DNA of 9,418 nucleotides from Bacteroidia bacterium (GTDB lineage: Bacteria; Bacteroidota; Bacteroidia; AKYH767-A; OLB10). Both the position numbers and the translations under genes were made by a program. The notes beneath the pieces are model-generated. The model was not told the DNA's origin, did no database searches, and worked only from the letters and a program-made list of their open reading frames with translations. Shown here in pieces: positions 1 to 7,874 of the stretch (position 1 is its first letter; each line of letters starts with the position of its first letter). The DNA lies in assembly GCA_025450095.1 (NCBI GenBank), contig JANWID010000077.1, positions 1-9,418 of the forward strand. Reading direction: 5' to 3'.

Positions 1-921
1 CCATCCACAGCGGCGAGGCCGGCCCGTAGTGGCTCCAAATTCATTACCTGCTTTCCGGATAATTTCGCCGGTTTCATCATTCAGTTCTGTTGGGAAAGGT
101 CCGCTTCCCACCCTTGTGCAATACGCTTTGAAAATTCCGAACACCTCGCCGATTCGTGAAGGTGCAAGACCCAGTCCGGTACATGTGCCGGCGGTAATTG
201 TGTTCGAAGAAGTCACAAATGGATAAGAACCAAAATCGATATCCAACAAAGAACCTTGCGCACCTTCAGCAAGAACTGATCTGCCATTGTCGAGGTGATT
301 GTTGATCTCATATTCGCTATCGATCAGGTTCATTTTGCTGATCAGCTCAATTCCTTCGTTCCATCCCTGTTCGAATTCCGACAGGCTCCTGTCGAACTGG
401 TGAAAGCTCAGCAGTTCATTATGCTTGGCAACGAGTGCCAGGTATCTTTTCTGAAAATCATCGTGCTCAATATCACCTACGCGCAGGCCGTTACGACCTG
501 TTTTATCCATATAGCTCGGACCAATTCCCTTTAGCGTGGATCCTATTTTTTCTTTTCCCTTACTTTGTTCCGAAGCGGCATCCAGCATACGGTGTGTAGG
601 CAGGATCAGGTGCGCTTTTCGTGATATGAAAAGGTTTTTTCGTATATCCACGCCCATCCGCGTAAGCGCTTCGATTTCTTTTTTAAAGATGTCCGGATCG
701 ATCACCACTCCGTTGCCGATGATGTTTATTTTTCCCGGATGAAATATCCCGGAGGGAATGGTATGAAGTACGTGTTTTATGCCTTCAAATTCGAGTGTGT
801 GACCTGCGTTTGGCCCGCCCTGGAAGCGTGCAATCACATCGTACCTGGGAGCAAGTACATCCACTACTTTTCCTTTTCCCTCATCTCCCCATTGAAGACC
901 CAGTAAAACGTCTGCTTTCAT
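1..921 (-). CDS. purA: Adenylosuccinate synthetase, C-terminus cut off by window edge
   Basis: This enzyme makes adenylosuccinate from IMP and aspartate using GTP, the first committed step from IMP to AMP in the cytoplasm. I translated the minus strand from the ATG at 919-921 and found 307 codons open to position 1. Visible motifs are the N-terminal loop WGDEGKGK (residues 11-18) with Asp13, His41 in GPNAGHT, GIGPSYMDKTGRNG (132-145) with Lys140 and Arg143, GAQGSLLDIDFG (220-231), RVGSGPFPTEL (270-280), and the aspartate-loop region ATTGRPRR (297-304). Asp13, His41 and Arg143 carry the same numbers as in the E. coli enzyme. Family members are about 420-430 residues, so roughly 115-120 residues lie outside the window, including the guanine-binding segment. 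No Shine-Dalgarno sequence precedes the ATG. The gene lies 63 bp after the STAS gene, probably in the same transcript. Identity is certain; only the end is missing. Confidence 0.98.
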   Translation of the reverse strand, partial: MKADVLLGLQWGDEGKGKVVDVLAPRYDVIARFQGGPNAGHTLEFEGIKHVLHTIPSGIFHPGKINIIGNGVVIDPDIFKKEIEALTRMGVDIRKNLFISRKAHLILPTHRMLDAASEQSKGKEKIGSTLKGIGPSYMDKTGRNGLRVGDIEHDDFQKRYLALVAKHNELLSFHQFDRSLSEFEQGWNEGIELISKMNLIDSEYEINNHLDNGRSVLAEGAQGSLLDIDFGSYPFVTSSNTITAGTCTGLGLAPSRIGEVFGIFKAYCTRVGSGPFPTELNDETGEIIRKAGNEFGATTGRPRRCGW

Positions 922-984
922 TATATATTATCTGAAATTAATAAGGCAGTCCGATCCATGGAATGCCAATAAAGTTAAAAATAA

Positions 985-1338
985 TCAGGCTTCTTTAAGT
1001 AAAAATTTTTCTGCCTCCGATTCATCAGAAACCACGGTGAAAATACTGTTCAGCTTGGTTATGGTGAGTAACGATTTGATGTTATCGGGTACCGAACAAA
1101 CAATGGCTTCACCACCTGCTTTACGTGCGCGTGTCAGAATGGTGAGCAATGTATTAAGACCAGTGCTGTTCATATATTTAAAATCAGTCATGTCGATCAC
1201 AAATTTTTTCTGATCCCGGCTGAGCAACTCCTCAAAACTGCGGAACATATCCTGCGCCTGGTTTTTTTCAATCAGGTTTCCGGCGAAATGCAGTAGACAA
1301 TAATCTTTTTTTTCTTCGAACTTGTATGTGAATTCCAT
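985..1338 (-). CDS. Single-domain STAS protein (anti-sigma factor antagonist-like)
   Basis: This 117-residue protein is one STAS domain, the fold of SpoIIAA/RsbV anti-sigma antagonists. The diagnostic stretch is DMTDFKYMNSTGLNTLL (residues 49-65). It matches the family pattern around the phosphorylated serine: SpoIIAA has D-S-S-G-L, here N57-S58-T59-G60-L61, so the phospho-acceptor position would be Thr59, with Ser58 beside it. The alternating beta/alpha pattern and the KAGGEAIVCSVPDNIKSLL segment (73-91) also fit. In the known systems such a protein binds an anti-sigma kinase of the RsbW/SpoIIAB type and is switched by phosphorylation and by a PP2C phosphatase. Neither partner is in this window, so its role is inferred from the domain alone. 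The ATG is 12 bp after the fur stop codon, indicating co-transcription. No clear ribosome binding site is visible. It could also act in a non-sigma pathway, as many stand-alone STAS proteins do. Confidence 0.88.
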   Translation of the reverse strand: MEFTYKFEEKKDYCLLHFAGNLIEKNQAQDMFRSFEELLSRDQKKFVIDMTDFKYMNSTGLNTLLTILTRARKAGGEAIVCSVPDNIKSLLTITKLNSIFTVVSDESEAEKFLLKEA

Positions 1339-1350
1339 ATTTTCAGAATA

Positions 1351-1851
1351 TCATTTGTTGTGGTTGTGGTTATGGTTGTTCTTTTTTTGCTGTAAATGTT
1401 CACAGGATCCTTCCTGAATAAGCTTGTTGCACTTTCCAAACAAGTTTAACGAATGATGTGTAATTGAAAAATCAAGCAGCTGCCCCATCATCGATTGTAT
1501 CTGCTGAATCCTGGGATCACAAAATTCCAGCACCCTTTCGCAATCGGTACAGATCAGGTGATCATGTTGTTTGTAAGAATATGATTTTTCAAATTGCGCA
1601 AGATTTTTTCCGAACTGGTGCTTTGTAATAAGATTACAGGCCAGCAAATGTTCAATTGTATTGTAAATTGTAGCGCGACTCACCCGGTACTTTTTATTCT
1701 TCATGTGAATGTAAAGAGACTCCACATCAAAATGATGATTGATAGAGTAAATTTCATCCAGTATAGTGAACCGTTCGGGTGTTTTCCGGAATCCCTTCGC
1801 TTCAAGAAAATTACAAAATATTTTTTTTACCGCTTCCCTGGTACTTTCCAT
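1351..1851 (-). CDS. Fur-family metal-dependent transcriptional regulator
   Basis: This 166-residue protein has the Fur layout. An N-terminal winged helix contains [10 protein letters not shown] (22-31), HHFDVESLY (39-47) and the recognition-helix region [14 protein letters not shown] (56-69). The C-terminal metal/dimer domain contains [10 protein letters not shown] (95-104). His96, His98, Cys101 and Cys104 match the Fur metal-site pattern. The second structural-zinc cysteine pair is unusual: Cys141 and Cys150 are separated by eight residues, where E. coli Fur has four and PerR two. The protein ends in an Asn/His tail, NNHNHNHNK. An in-frame TAA seven nucleotides upstream makes the ATG at 1849-1851 the first possible start. 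A purine run AAAGGGG lies one base before it, too close to act as a normal Shine-Dalgarno site. The gene sits 23 bp after rel and 12 bp before the STAS gene. Iron, zinc or peroxide sensing cannot be told apart from sequence, so no fur/zur/perR symbol is given. Confidence 0.93.
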   Translation of the reverse strand: MESTREAVKKIFCNFLEAKGFRKTPERFTILDEIYSINHHFDVESLYIHMKNKKYRVSRATIYNTIEHLLACNLITKHQFGKNLAQFEKSYSYKQHDHLICTDCERVLEFCDPRIQQIQSMMGQLLDFSITHHSLNLFGKCNKLIQEGSCEHLQQKKNNHNHNHNK

Positions 1852-1874
1852 GCCCCTTTAAATAGCCCGCTAAA

Positions 1875-4106
1875 TTACTGATTCGAATCCATTCTGCTCA
1901 CACTCAAAATACCATTCACCTGGCTCAATTTCGCCATCAGTTTCTTAAGATGTTCAGTATCACGAACAAACAACATAATTGTACCCTCAAATAATCCTTC
2001 ATTACTATCGATGCTGATGGATCTCATGTTCACTTTCAGCTCATTGGAAATAACCCGGGTGATATTGTTAACAACTCCAACTTCATCGGCACCATTGATC
2101 CGGATCCCGGCAAGGAATGCGATTTCCTTCTGACCGGTCCATTTTGCTTTCACAATCCTGTAGCCATGTTTCGACATGAGCTGTATAGCATTGGGGCAAT
2201 TGGTACGATGAATTTTAATGCCTTCGTTAATTGTAATAAAACCGAACACGTCATCACCAGGGATGGGATTGCAACAAGGAGAAAGTTTGTAATCGATTTT
2301 GTCGATGTTCTCTCCGATCACCAGCATGTCGGCTGAACCACGAACATTTTTTACCAGCTCTTCGAACGATTGTCCTTCCAGTCTGACCGCAGGGAGTTTT
2401 TGTTTCTGCACACCATCTTCTGTAAAGAAATCCTTAAGATTCTTAATGTCGATAGCATCAATCGCGATGCGGTGATAAAGATCGAGCGCGGTAGGAACTT
2501 TATAATAAATCAACAGGTCGTTGATGTTGAACGTTGCCATGTTAACTTTCAAATGCTTCAGGCGCCGTTCCAGTTTTTCTTTACCGTCTTCTGCAAGTTT
2601 TCGCTTTTGCTCTTTCAGCGCAGCTTTGATTTTGGATTTCGCCTTCGCCGTAACTACAAATCCAAGCCAGTCTTCTTTGGGATGTTGTTTCGCGGAAGTG
2701 AGAATTTCCACCTGGTCGCCGCTATGGAGCTTGTGACTGATGGGTACCAGCTTGTGATTAATTTTTGCGCCGATGCAGCGGCTGCCGATATCCGTGTGAA
2801 TCTCGAATGCGAAATCAAGTGCGGTGCTTCCGGAAGGCATTGTTTTAAGATCACCGGTAGGAGTGAAAATAAAAATTTCATCCGCAAAAAGATTGAGCTT
2901 GAAATCATCAATAAAATCAATTGCGTTTGCTTCAACATTTTCAAGCAACTCACGAATCCGGTGCAACCAGTCATCGAGTGCGTTTTCAGATGCAGTTTCT
3001 TTGTATTTCCAGTGCGCAGCGTAACCTTTTTCCGCAACTTCATCCATCCTTCTGGAGCGGATCTGTACTTCCACCCATTTCCCGCTGTTGCTCATTACTG
3101 TGGTATGAAGCGATTCATAACCGTTGGCCTTGGGTGTTGAAATCCAGTCACGCAAACGATCGGGATTGGGAACAAAATAATCTGTTACGATAGAATATGC
3201 ACGCCAGCAATCTGCTTTTTCATTTTCATATGGAGTATCCAGAATGATCCGGATAGCAAACAGGTCATAGATCTCCTCGAAAGGTACCTGTTGCTTTTTC
3301 ATTTTGTTCCAGATGGAATTGATGGATTTCGGTCGGCCTTTTATCTCTGACTTAAATCCCATTTTGGAAAATTCGTCTTTAAGCGGTTTGATGAATTCGT
3401 GTATAAACTTGTCGCGATCCTTTTTTGTTTGTTGCAGCTTTTGTGCAATGGTTCGATAAACTTCCGGCTCGGTGAACTTAAGTGCAAGATCATCCAGCTC
3501 CGTCTTCATCGCGTAAAGCCCGAGACGATGTGCAAGCGGAGCATAGAGGTAAGCTGTTTCGGAAGCAATCTTAAGTTGTTTTTCCCGCGGAAGCGATACC
3601 AGTGTGCGCATGTTGTGCAACCGGTCAGCAAGTTTAATCAGGATCACGCGTACATCGTCAGAAAGTGTGAGCAGCATCTTTCGGAAATTCTCCGCCTGCA
3701 GCGAGCTTTTCTGATCGAAAACACCCGAAATTTTCGTGAGCCCATCGATAATTTTTTCCACTTTGGGCCCGAACAATCCCCTGATATCCTCGAGGGAAAG
3801 ATGGGTATCTTCCACTACATCATGCAGCAATGCGCACACCACGGATGTACCACCGAGGCCGATTTCTTCCGCCGCGATCTGTGCAACAGCAATAGGATGA
3901 TAAATGTAAGGTTCACCCGAACGACGACGCATATCCTTATGTGCCTCCAACGCGGTGTTGAAAGCCAGCCGGATCATTTTACGGTCGGTATTGTCGATGG
4001 AATTTCTGCAGGCCCGCAGTAATGAGCGGTATCGTTTCAGAATTTCCTTATTCTCCGCTTCGGGATCTAACAGCGGAACATATACGGTACTGTTTTCGTC
4101 CTGCAA
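1875..4106 (-). CDS. rel: Bifunctional (p)ppGpp synthetase/hydrolase, RelA/SpoT family
   Basis: This 743-residue long RSH enzyme makes and breaks the alarmone (p)ppGpp in the cytoplasm. Domains in order: an HD hydrolase (about 45-200) with Arg61, His70, His95-Asp96, Glu99-Asp100, Asp161 and Asn165 all present; a synthetase (about 235-370) with KSINSIWNKM (260-269), Asp281 in YDLFAIR, the RLRD loop (317-320), STPKANGYESLHTTV (323-337) and Glu347 in VEVQIR; a TGS domain (about 409-470); a helical and Cys/zinc-finger region with Cys611, Cys612, His633 and Cys637; and a C-terminal ACT domain (about 663-740). Both catalytic sites look intact. The RLRD loop resembles the basic RFKD form of bifunctional enzymes rather than the acidic EFDD of E. 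coli RelA. Length is normal. The start is a TTG, chosen because an in-frame TGA lies about 30 bases upstream and AAAGGAAAG precedes it by eight bases. The gene follows the FAH gene by 38 bp. Confidence 0.97.
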   Translation of the reverse strand: MQDENSTVYVPLLDPEAENKEILKRYRSLLRACRNSIDNTDRKMIRLAFNTALEAHKDMRRRSGEPYIYHPIAVAQIAAEEIGLGGTSVVCALLHDVVEDTHLSLEDIRGLFGPKVEKIIDGLTKISGVFDQKSSLQAENFRKMLLTLSDDVRVILIKLADRLHNMRTLVSLPREKQLKIASETAYLYAPLAHRLGLYAMKTELDDLALKFTEPEVYRTIAQKLQQTKKDRDKFIHEFIKPLKDEFSKMGFKSEIKGRPKSINSIWNKMKKQQVPFEEIYDLFAIRIILDTPYENEKADCWRAYSIVTDYFVPNPDRLRDWISTPKANGYESLHTTVMSNSGKWVEVQIRSRRMDEVAEKGYAAHWKYKETASENALDDWLHRIRELLENVEANAIDFIDDFKLNLFADEIFIFTPTGDLKTMPSGSTALDFAFEIHTDIGSRCIGAKINHKLVPISHKLHSGDQVEILTSAKQHPKEDWLGFVVTAKAKSKIKAALKEQKRKLAEDGKEKLERRLKHLKVNMATFNINDLLIYYKVPTALDLYHRIAIDAIDIKNLKDFFTEDGVQKQKLPAVRLEGQSFEELVKNVRGSADMLVIGENIDKIDYKLSPCCNPIPGDDVFGFITINEGIKIHRTNCPNAIQLMSKHGYRIVKAKWTGQKEIAFLAGIRINGADEVGVVNNITRVISNELKVNMRSISIDSNEGLFEGTIMLFVRDTEHLKKLMAKLSQVNGILSVSRMDSNQ

Positions 4107-4114
4107 AATGTTTT

Positions 4115-4123
4115 CTTTCCTTT
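4115..4123 (-). promoter_or_regulatory. Shine-Dalgarno site supporting the TTG start of rel
   Basis: Read on the minus strand this is AAAGGAAAG, ending eight bases before the TTG at 4104-4106. It is the best-placed Shine-Dalgarno-like sequence in the window. It matters because the first in-frame ATG of rel comes about 43 codons later, next to the HD domain, so a TTG start has to be justified. An ATT codon immediately before the TTG is an alternative but much rarer start. Confidence 0.6.
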
Positions 4124-4144
4124 CAAACGTAACAATTCAACCTG

Positions 4145-5185
4145 TCAGTGGGTTGCCGTAACAGCGGTTTTTTTCCGGGTGAGGATCGAAAAGTCGCTGT
4201 CGAAACGGCGAATGGTATTGGTAAGTTTACCCAGGCTGGTAACTTCCATTTCGATCACATCATTTTCATGCAGCCACTGCGGTTTAAAATTTTTAGGATC
4301 CTTCAGCATGCCTGTACCGTTCAGTTCCAGGAAGCAACCTGTTCCTACAGTTCCGGAACCGATTACATCACCAGGGTAAAGATAGGTTCCATACGAAGCT
4401 CTTTCGATAAGTTCCTCGAAAGTCCAGTCCATATCACCGGTATTTCCTGCTGAAACTTCATTACCATTTACACGGCAGTGCATTTCCAGGTTATAATTAT
4501 TCCCGGTATGGCCTTCTTTCGGTGGAATTTTGTACGATTCCAGTTCATCGGCAGTAACCAGCATCGGACCTACCACTGTAGCAAAATCTTTTCCTTTGGC
4601 AGGACCCAGGTTAAGCTTCATTTCTTCCATTTGGAGCGTTCGTGCGCTCAGGTCGTTCATAATGGTATAACCGGCAATGAAAGCTGGTGCTTCTTCGGCT
4701 TTAATGTTAATACCTTTCCGGCCGATGATACATGCCCATTCGAGTTCAAAATCCAGTTTTTCGAAATGATCCGGCATGCAATATACTTCGCCCGGGCCAA
4801 CAACAGACCGATGATTGTTGAAATAAAAAACAGGATATTCATCGAACTCCTGAATCATTTCAACACCCCTGTTGCGACGAGCCGCTTCAACGTGTTGCCG
4901 GAAAGCATACCCATCCCGTAAAGAAGAAGGACGTGTAATGGGAGCGAGAATGTTCAGCTTTTCCATCTCCAGCGAACGGGTTCCCATTTTCCCGGTTTTA
5001 ATAAGGTTATCGATTTCTTTTGCAACCGACATCACGTGAGGCCCTGCTTTTAGAAAATCCTTCATGTTATCGGGCATTTTAAGAGCACTTTTTACGGACG
5101 CGGCCAGCTTCAGGTTATAAACCTTGCTATCAATGACCAATCCTATCTGCTCCTTTCCGAATTCAAGGTAAGTGACTAGTTTCAT
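4145..5185 (-). CDS. Fumarylacetoacetate hydrolase family protein, probable fumarylacetoacetase
   Basis: This 346-residue protein belongs to the FAH superfamily. Fumarylacetoacetase splits fumarylacetoacetate into fumarate and acetoacetate, the last step of homogentisate breakdown. Visible family residues are Asp91 and His98 in LRDGYAFRQHVEAAR, the metal ligands Glu147 and Glu149 in DFELEW, Asp178 in NDLSAR, the KGKDF loop (197-201), and YPGDVIGSGTVGTG (270-283), which carries the Gly-Ser-Gly-Thr of the active site. The short N-terminal part (about 1-80) is smaller than in eukaryotic fumarylacetoacetase, so the superfamily is certain but the exact substrate is inferred. Homogentisate 1,2-dioxygenase about 2.8 kb away supports the assignment. 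Other FAH-family reactions, such as acylpyruvate hydrolysis, remain possible. The ATG at 5183-5185 lacks a Shine-Dalgarno site and lies about 33-40 bases after the predicted transcription start. It is the first gene of the minus-strand run that continues into rel. Confidence 0.92.
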   Translation of the reverse strand: MKLVTYLEFGKEQIGLVIDSKVYNLKLAASVKSALKMPDNMKDFLKAGPHVMSVAKEIDNLIKTGKMGTRSLEMEKLNILAPITRPSSLRDGYAFRQHVEAARRNRGVEMIQEFDEYPVFYFNNHRSVVGPGEVYCMPDHFEKLDFELEWACIIGRKGINIKAEEAPAFIAGYTIMNDLSARTLQMEEMKLNLGPAKGKDFATVVGPMLVTADELESYKIPPKEGHTGNNYNLEMHCRVNGNEVSAGNTGDMDWTFEELIERASYGTYLYPGDVIGSGTVGTGCFLELNGTGMLKDPKNFKPQWLHENDVIEMEVTSLGKLTNTIRRFDSDFSILTRKKTAVTATH

Positions 5186-5224
5186 AAATTAGAGATTAAA
5201 AAAGTGTGCGTTTATTTAATTGAA

Positions 5225-5254
5225 CAAATTTATAAATTTTTTGATCCTTTCAAA
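5225..5254 (-). promoter_or_regulatory. Bacteroidota-type promoter upstream of the FAH gene
   Basis: On the minus strand TTTG (5251-5254) is followed by exactly 18 bases and then TAAATTTG (5225-5232). This fits the Bacteroidota -33 TTTG / -7 TAnnTTTG consensus in both boxes and in spacing. Transcription would begin near 5218, giving a leader of roughly 33 bases before the FAH start codon. It is the only strong two-box match I found on the minus strand, so it may serve the whole FAH-rel-fur-STAS-purA run. Internal promoters cannot be excluded. Confidence 0.65.
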
Positions 5255-5262
5255 TCAAAAAA
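5226..5262. repeat. Two dyad symmetries overlapping the FAH promoter
   Basis: Positions 5226-5239 form a perfect 14-bp palindrome, AAATTTATAAATTT, covering most of the -7 box. Positions 5237-5245 and 5254-5262 form a perfect inverted repeat, TTTTTTGAT / ATCAAAAAA, with an 8-base loop, covering the promoter spacer and part of the -33 box. Their placement is what a repressor operator would look like. The region is very AT-rich, however, and such symmetries arise easily by chance. Confidence 0.45.
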
Positions 5263-5328
5263 AAACTACACACTAACCCGATATCCCTTTGTTTATTAAG
5301 GCTTTCAGGGTTTTGATCAGAAAATAAG

Positions 5329-7773
5329 TCAGCGTTTCGCCCGCTTTTCCTTGATTTTTTTCAGGGGATCGTAACGGAAGCGGATTTCACCCGTTTCATC
5401 CGTCTTTGCATGTATGAAAACATTCATTCCTTTTTCTCCCTTGTCGGTAATGTTATCCGAAAGCTCTTCCCAATCGCGCTTTTTAAGGTTTGAAACAGGA
5501 ATCTGAATCTGCAGATCGGCCGTACCGTCAAGACTGTAATTTCCTTCAACATAAAGTTCCAGCACGCTGGAATTAATTTTCATTCTGTCGAAATAAATAT
5601 CTTTTCCTCTTGCCACGAAACTGTTAGTCAACTCACTGAAGCGTATATTGGAAAAGTCGCGGTTGCGAAATAAAAATTTCGAAAGTTTTCCCATAGGCTG
5701 AAAACCTTTGAGTTCTCCTTCCCGGATAGAAAGATCCACAGAACCAACGATACTCGACTGGCTAATGACTGCATTCCGGTCCATTGTTAAATTCAAAGTG
5801 ACATTGGCATCCACCAAACCGTCAATCTGCGATGACGTTAGCGTTTGCTGAGAAAAATTATCAAATGCGAGAAACACTTTTGAAATATCGACAGCCTTTA
5901 ATTTTGACTGAACCGAAACTGCCTGCATCTCACCGGGCAATGGTGTAAGTTTTCCGGATAAAGCTACATGACCGTCGGCATGATCTAATTTTATTTTGGT
6001 CAGTGTCAGAATATCATTGTTCATTTTCACATTTCCCGATAAAGAAGTTGCTGTAAAGTTTCCGGCTGTAATGCTGCCGATTTTCATATTCATATTCAGA
6101 CTGCATGCACTGAGGTAACGATCGAGGTGTTTGCCAAAATTGCTTTGACTGCTTTTGGATTTCTTTTCGTTTCGTAGTTTCTTTTTACGTGTACCCAGGA
6201 ACGTTGTAAAATCTTCGAGGTAAAAAGCAGGTGAATTAATCGTCCAGTCGAGACGCGTTGCATTGAAATCGGTATTTAGCTGATCAAATACTCCGGGCGC
6301 TTTTCCTTTAACGGAAAGTACACTCCGGCCGGAACGACAACTCACAGAATCAAAAATCACATCGTTATCACGAATCGTAATGGCGGCATTAACATCCTGA
6401 AAAGGTAATCCACGGGGTTCATAAATGAGTGCGCCATTTTCGATGAATATGGAAGCAAGTACCGAATTATGCCACTCCACACTGTCGTTACCTGCTGTAA
6501 GTGTTACCAGATAACGGCAATTTCCTTTTGAGAAAGTGTACAGACCTCCATCCGGAAAATTATTCAGCACCTGCAGCGGGAATGCGCCGGATGCTGTTGT
6601 GGTAAAATAAGGTTTTGGAAAATTCCGGATATGTGTTGTGGATACATTCACCGGAATGTCGAGCCAGGTCGCGGTAAAACCTGAAATCACAACTTCGTTA
6701 TTGGATTCTGAAATTGCGGAATCGGGATCGTAACGGTTAGTATAGAATGCCTGGAGACTGGTTTTGGTAAAATGAAAATCACGGTAGGTAAGCGTATTCC
6801 CTTTAGTTATCAGCTTCGCATTAACCAGGGGTTTTGTCCCTCTGTCAAGAGAACCTTCCATATGCACTTCCAGTCGCAGTGGTCGTGAAAAACGAAAATT
6901 TGAAAGCACGTTTCGTGTCCTGAACATGACCAGGTCGAGGGCACGTTCGAAGGATATACGTTGTGATTTCAGATCTGCAGTAAAAGATGTGGGAGCGTTA
7001 AAACGGAAATCAGCCGAAGCAGAAACAAAATTACCACCGAGGTAAAAAGAATGTTCCGGAATGTGCAGCGATTTTTCTTTCGTGTTGTAATATGCCAGAA
7101 AATTATTTTCAAACGCAGCGTCCCTGGCGTATGCTCCTTTTTCGAGGTTAAACGAAAGCTGGCGGATTTTCCCTTTGCTTTCAATTGCGAATACGATCTC
7201 TCCGGGTTGCCTGTGGAGATTGCATTTAAGATAGGTTACTGCAATGTTCAGAAACCTGTTTCGCGTACGGTCACTGTAAACAAAACGGAAATCTTTCAGG
7301 ATCAGCTCACGCAGATACGACGGGATATCATTGCCGGAATTGCCGGAATTATTTTGCAAAAGATAACTGTTTGTGTAACCGGTGCTGTCGCGGAAAATAT
7401 AAAGGCTTCCTTGTCGGATGGTGACATTTTCGAGAGTAAGGCCGGAAGAAAAAAGATCCTTCAGGTTAATTTTTACAAAAAGATCGGAAGCTCTCAGCAA
7501 ATCCATTTTATGCTTTTCAAATAAGGAATCCCTGATCGAAACTTCCGTAAACTGAACCGAAGCCGCAGGGAAATAATGAAAGAAATCGATGCTGATATGT
7601 TTTGTCACCAGCGATCCTTTCAATTGCCGGTTGAGTGTTTCGGAAACTCTTGAAATTATTATCTCACGGTTGAAATACGTGTAAATAAAAAGTCCGCAAA
7701 CGGTAAATACAACCAGCAAAAACATCCCGATTGCAATTTTAAGCAAGAGCCGGACAATATTCCTGTTCAACAA
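5329..7773 (-). CDS. AsmA-like envelope protein with one N-terminal membrane anchor
   Basis: This 814-residue protein has a single hydrophobic helix near the N-terminus (about residues 9-33), then a long beta-rich extracytoplasmic part. The segment ISIDFFHYFPAASVQFTEVS (60-79) is typical of AsmA-family proteins in Bacteroidota. The C-terminal part (about 570-790) resembles the AsmA C-terminal region, and the protein ends in a basic tail. AsmA/TamB relatives are elongated, groove-forming proteins implicated in phospholipid transport or outer-membrane homeostasis. Function here is inferred from the family only. E. coli AsmA is 617 residues and TamB about 1260. The start is TTG (7771-7773), with a second TTG directly after it. 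An in-frame TAA lies just upstream, and the first ATG (codon 17) falls inside the membrane helix, so it is an unlikely start. No Shine-Dalgarno site or clear promoter was found. It is divergent from the dioxygenase gene and separated from FAH by 143 bp. Confidence 0.85.
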   Translation of the reverse strand: MLNRNIVRLLLKIAIGMFLLVVFTVCGLFIYTYFNREIIISRVSETLNRQLKGSLVTKHISIDFFHYFPAASVQFTEVSIRDSLFEKHKMDLLRASDLFVKINLKDLFSSGLTLENVTIRQGSLYIFRDSTGYTNSYLLQNNSGNSGNDIPSYLRELILKDFRFVYSDRTRNRFLNIAVTYLKCNLHRQPGEIVFAIESKGKIRQLSFNLEKGAYARDAAFENNFLAYYNTKEKSLHIPEHSFYLGGNFVSASADFRFNAPTSFTADLKSQRISFERALDLVMFRTRNVLSNFRFSRPLRLEVHMEGSLDRGTKPLVNAKLITKGNTLTYRDFHFTKTSLQAFYTNRYDPDSAISESNNEVVISGFTATWLDIPVNVSTTHIRNFPKPYFTTTASGAFPLQVLNNFPDGGLYTFSKGNCRYLVTLTAGNDSVEWHNSVLASIFIENGALIYEPRGLPFQDVNAAITIRDNDVIFDSVSCRSGRSVLSVKGKAPGVFDQLNTDFNATRLDWTINSPAFYLEDFTTFLGTRKKKLRNEKKSKSSQSNFGKHLDRYLSACSLNMNMKIGSITAGNFTATSLSGNVKMNNDILTLTKIKLDHADGHVALSGKLTPLPGEMQAVSVQSKLKAVDISKVFLAFDNFSQQTLTSSQIDGLVDANVTLNLTMDRNAVISQSSIVGSVDLSIREGELKGFQPMGKLSKFLFRNRDFSNIRFSELTNSFVARGKDIYFDRMKINSSVLELYVEGNYSLDGTADLQIQIPVSNLKKRDWEELSDNITDKGEKGMNVFIHAKTDETGEIRFRYDPLKKIKEKRAKR

Positions 7774-7874
7774 TACCGGAGGTTAATAGTGAAACGATCT
7801 GACACAGCGCTAATATAATCAAGCGAAGCCCATTCCAACAGGCCACCCCGACTATTTTTTCAGTGAATAATTGT

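Noticed and set aside
1852..1859. AAAGGGG purine run before the Fur-family gene as a Shine-Dalgarno site
   Set aside because: It ends one base before the ATG, too close for normal 16S pairing at initiation.
2370..3140. Long plus-strand open frame of 256 codons opposite rel
   Set aside because: It lies wholly antisense to the conserved synthetase/TGS region of rel and its product has no recognisable domain. It is a by-product of rel codon use.
3399..4022. Plus-strand open frame of 207 codons opposite the rel HD domain
   Set aside because: It is antisense to strongly conserved rel sequence, has no recognisable motif and no promoter or ribosome site.
4124..4131. TACGTTTG on the minus strand, a -7 box match just before rel
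   Set aside because: No TTTG lies at the right distance upstream, and transcription from it would begin about ten bases before the TTG, removing the good Shine-Dalgarno site.
5257..5312. Possible terminator after the AsmA-like gene: AACCC/GGGTT arms followed by a T9 tract on the minus strand
   Set aside because: The arms are only five base pairs with a long, poorly paired interior, and the T tract starts about nine bases after the stem.
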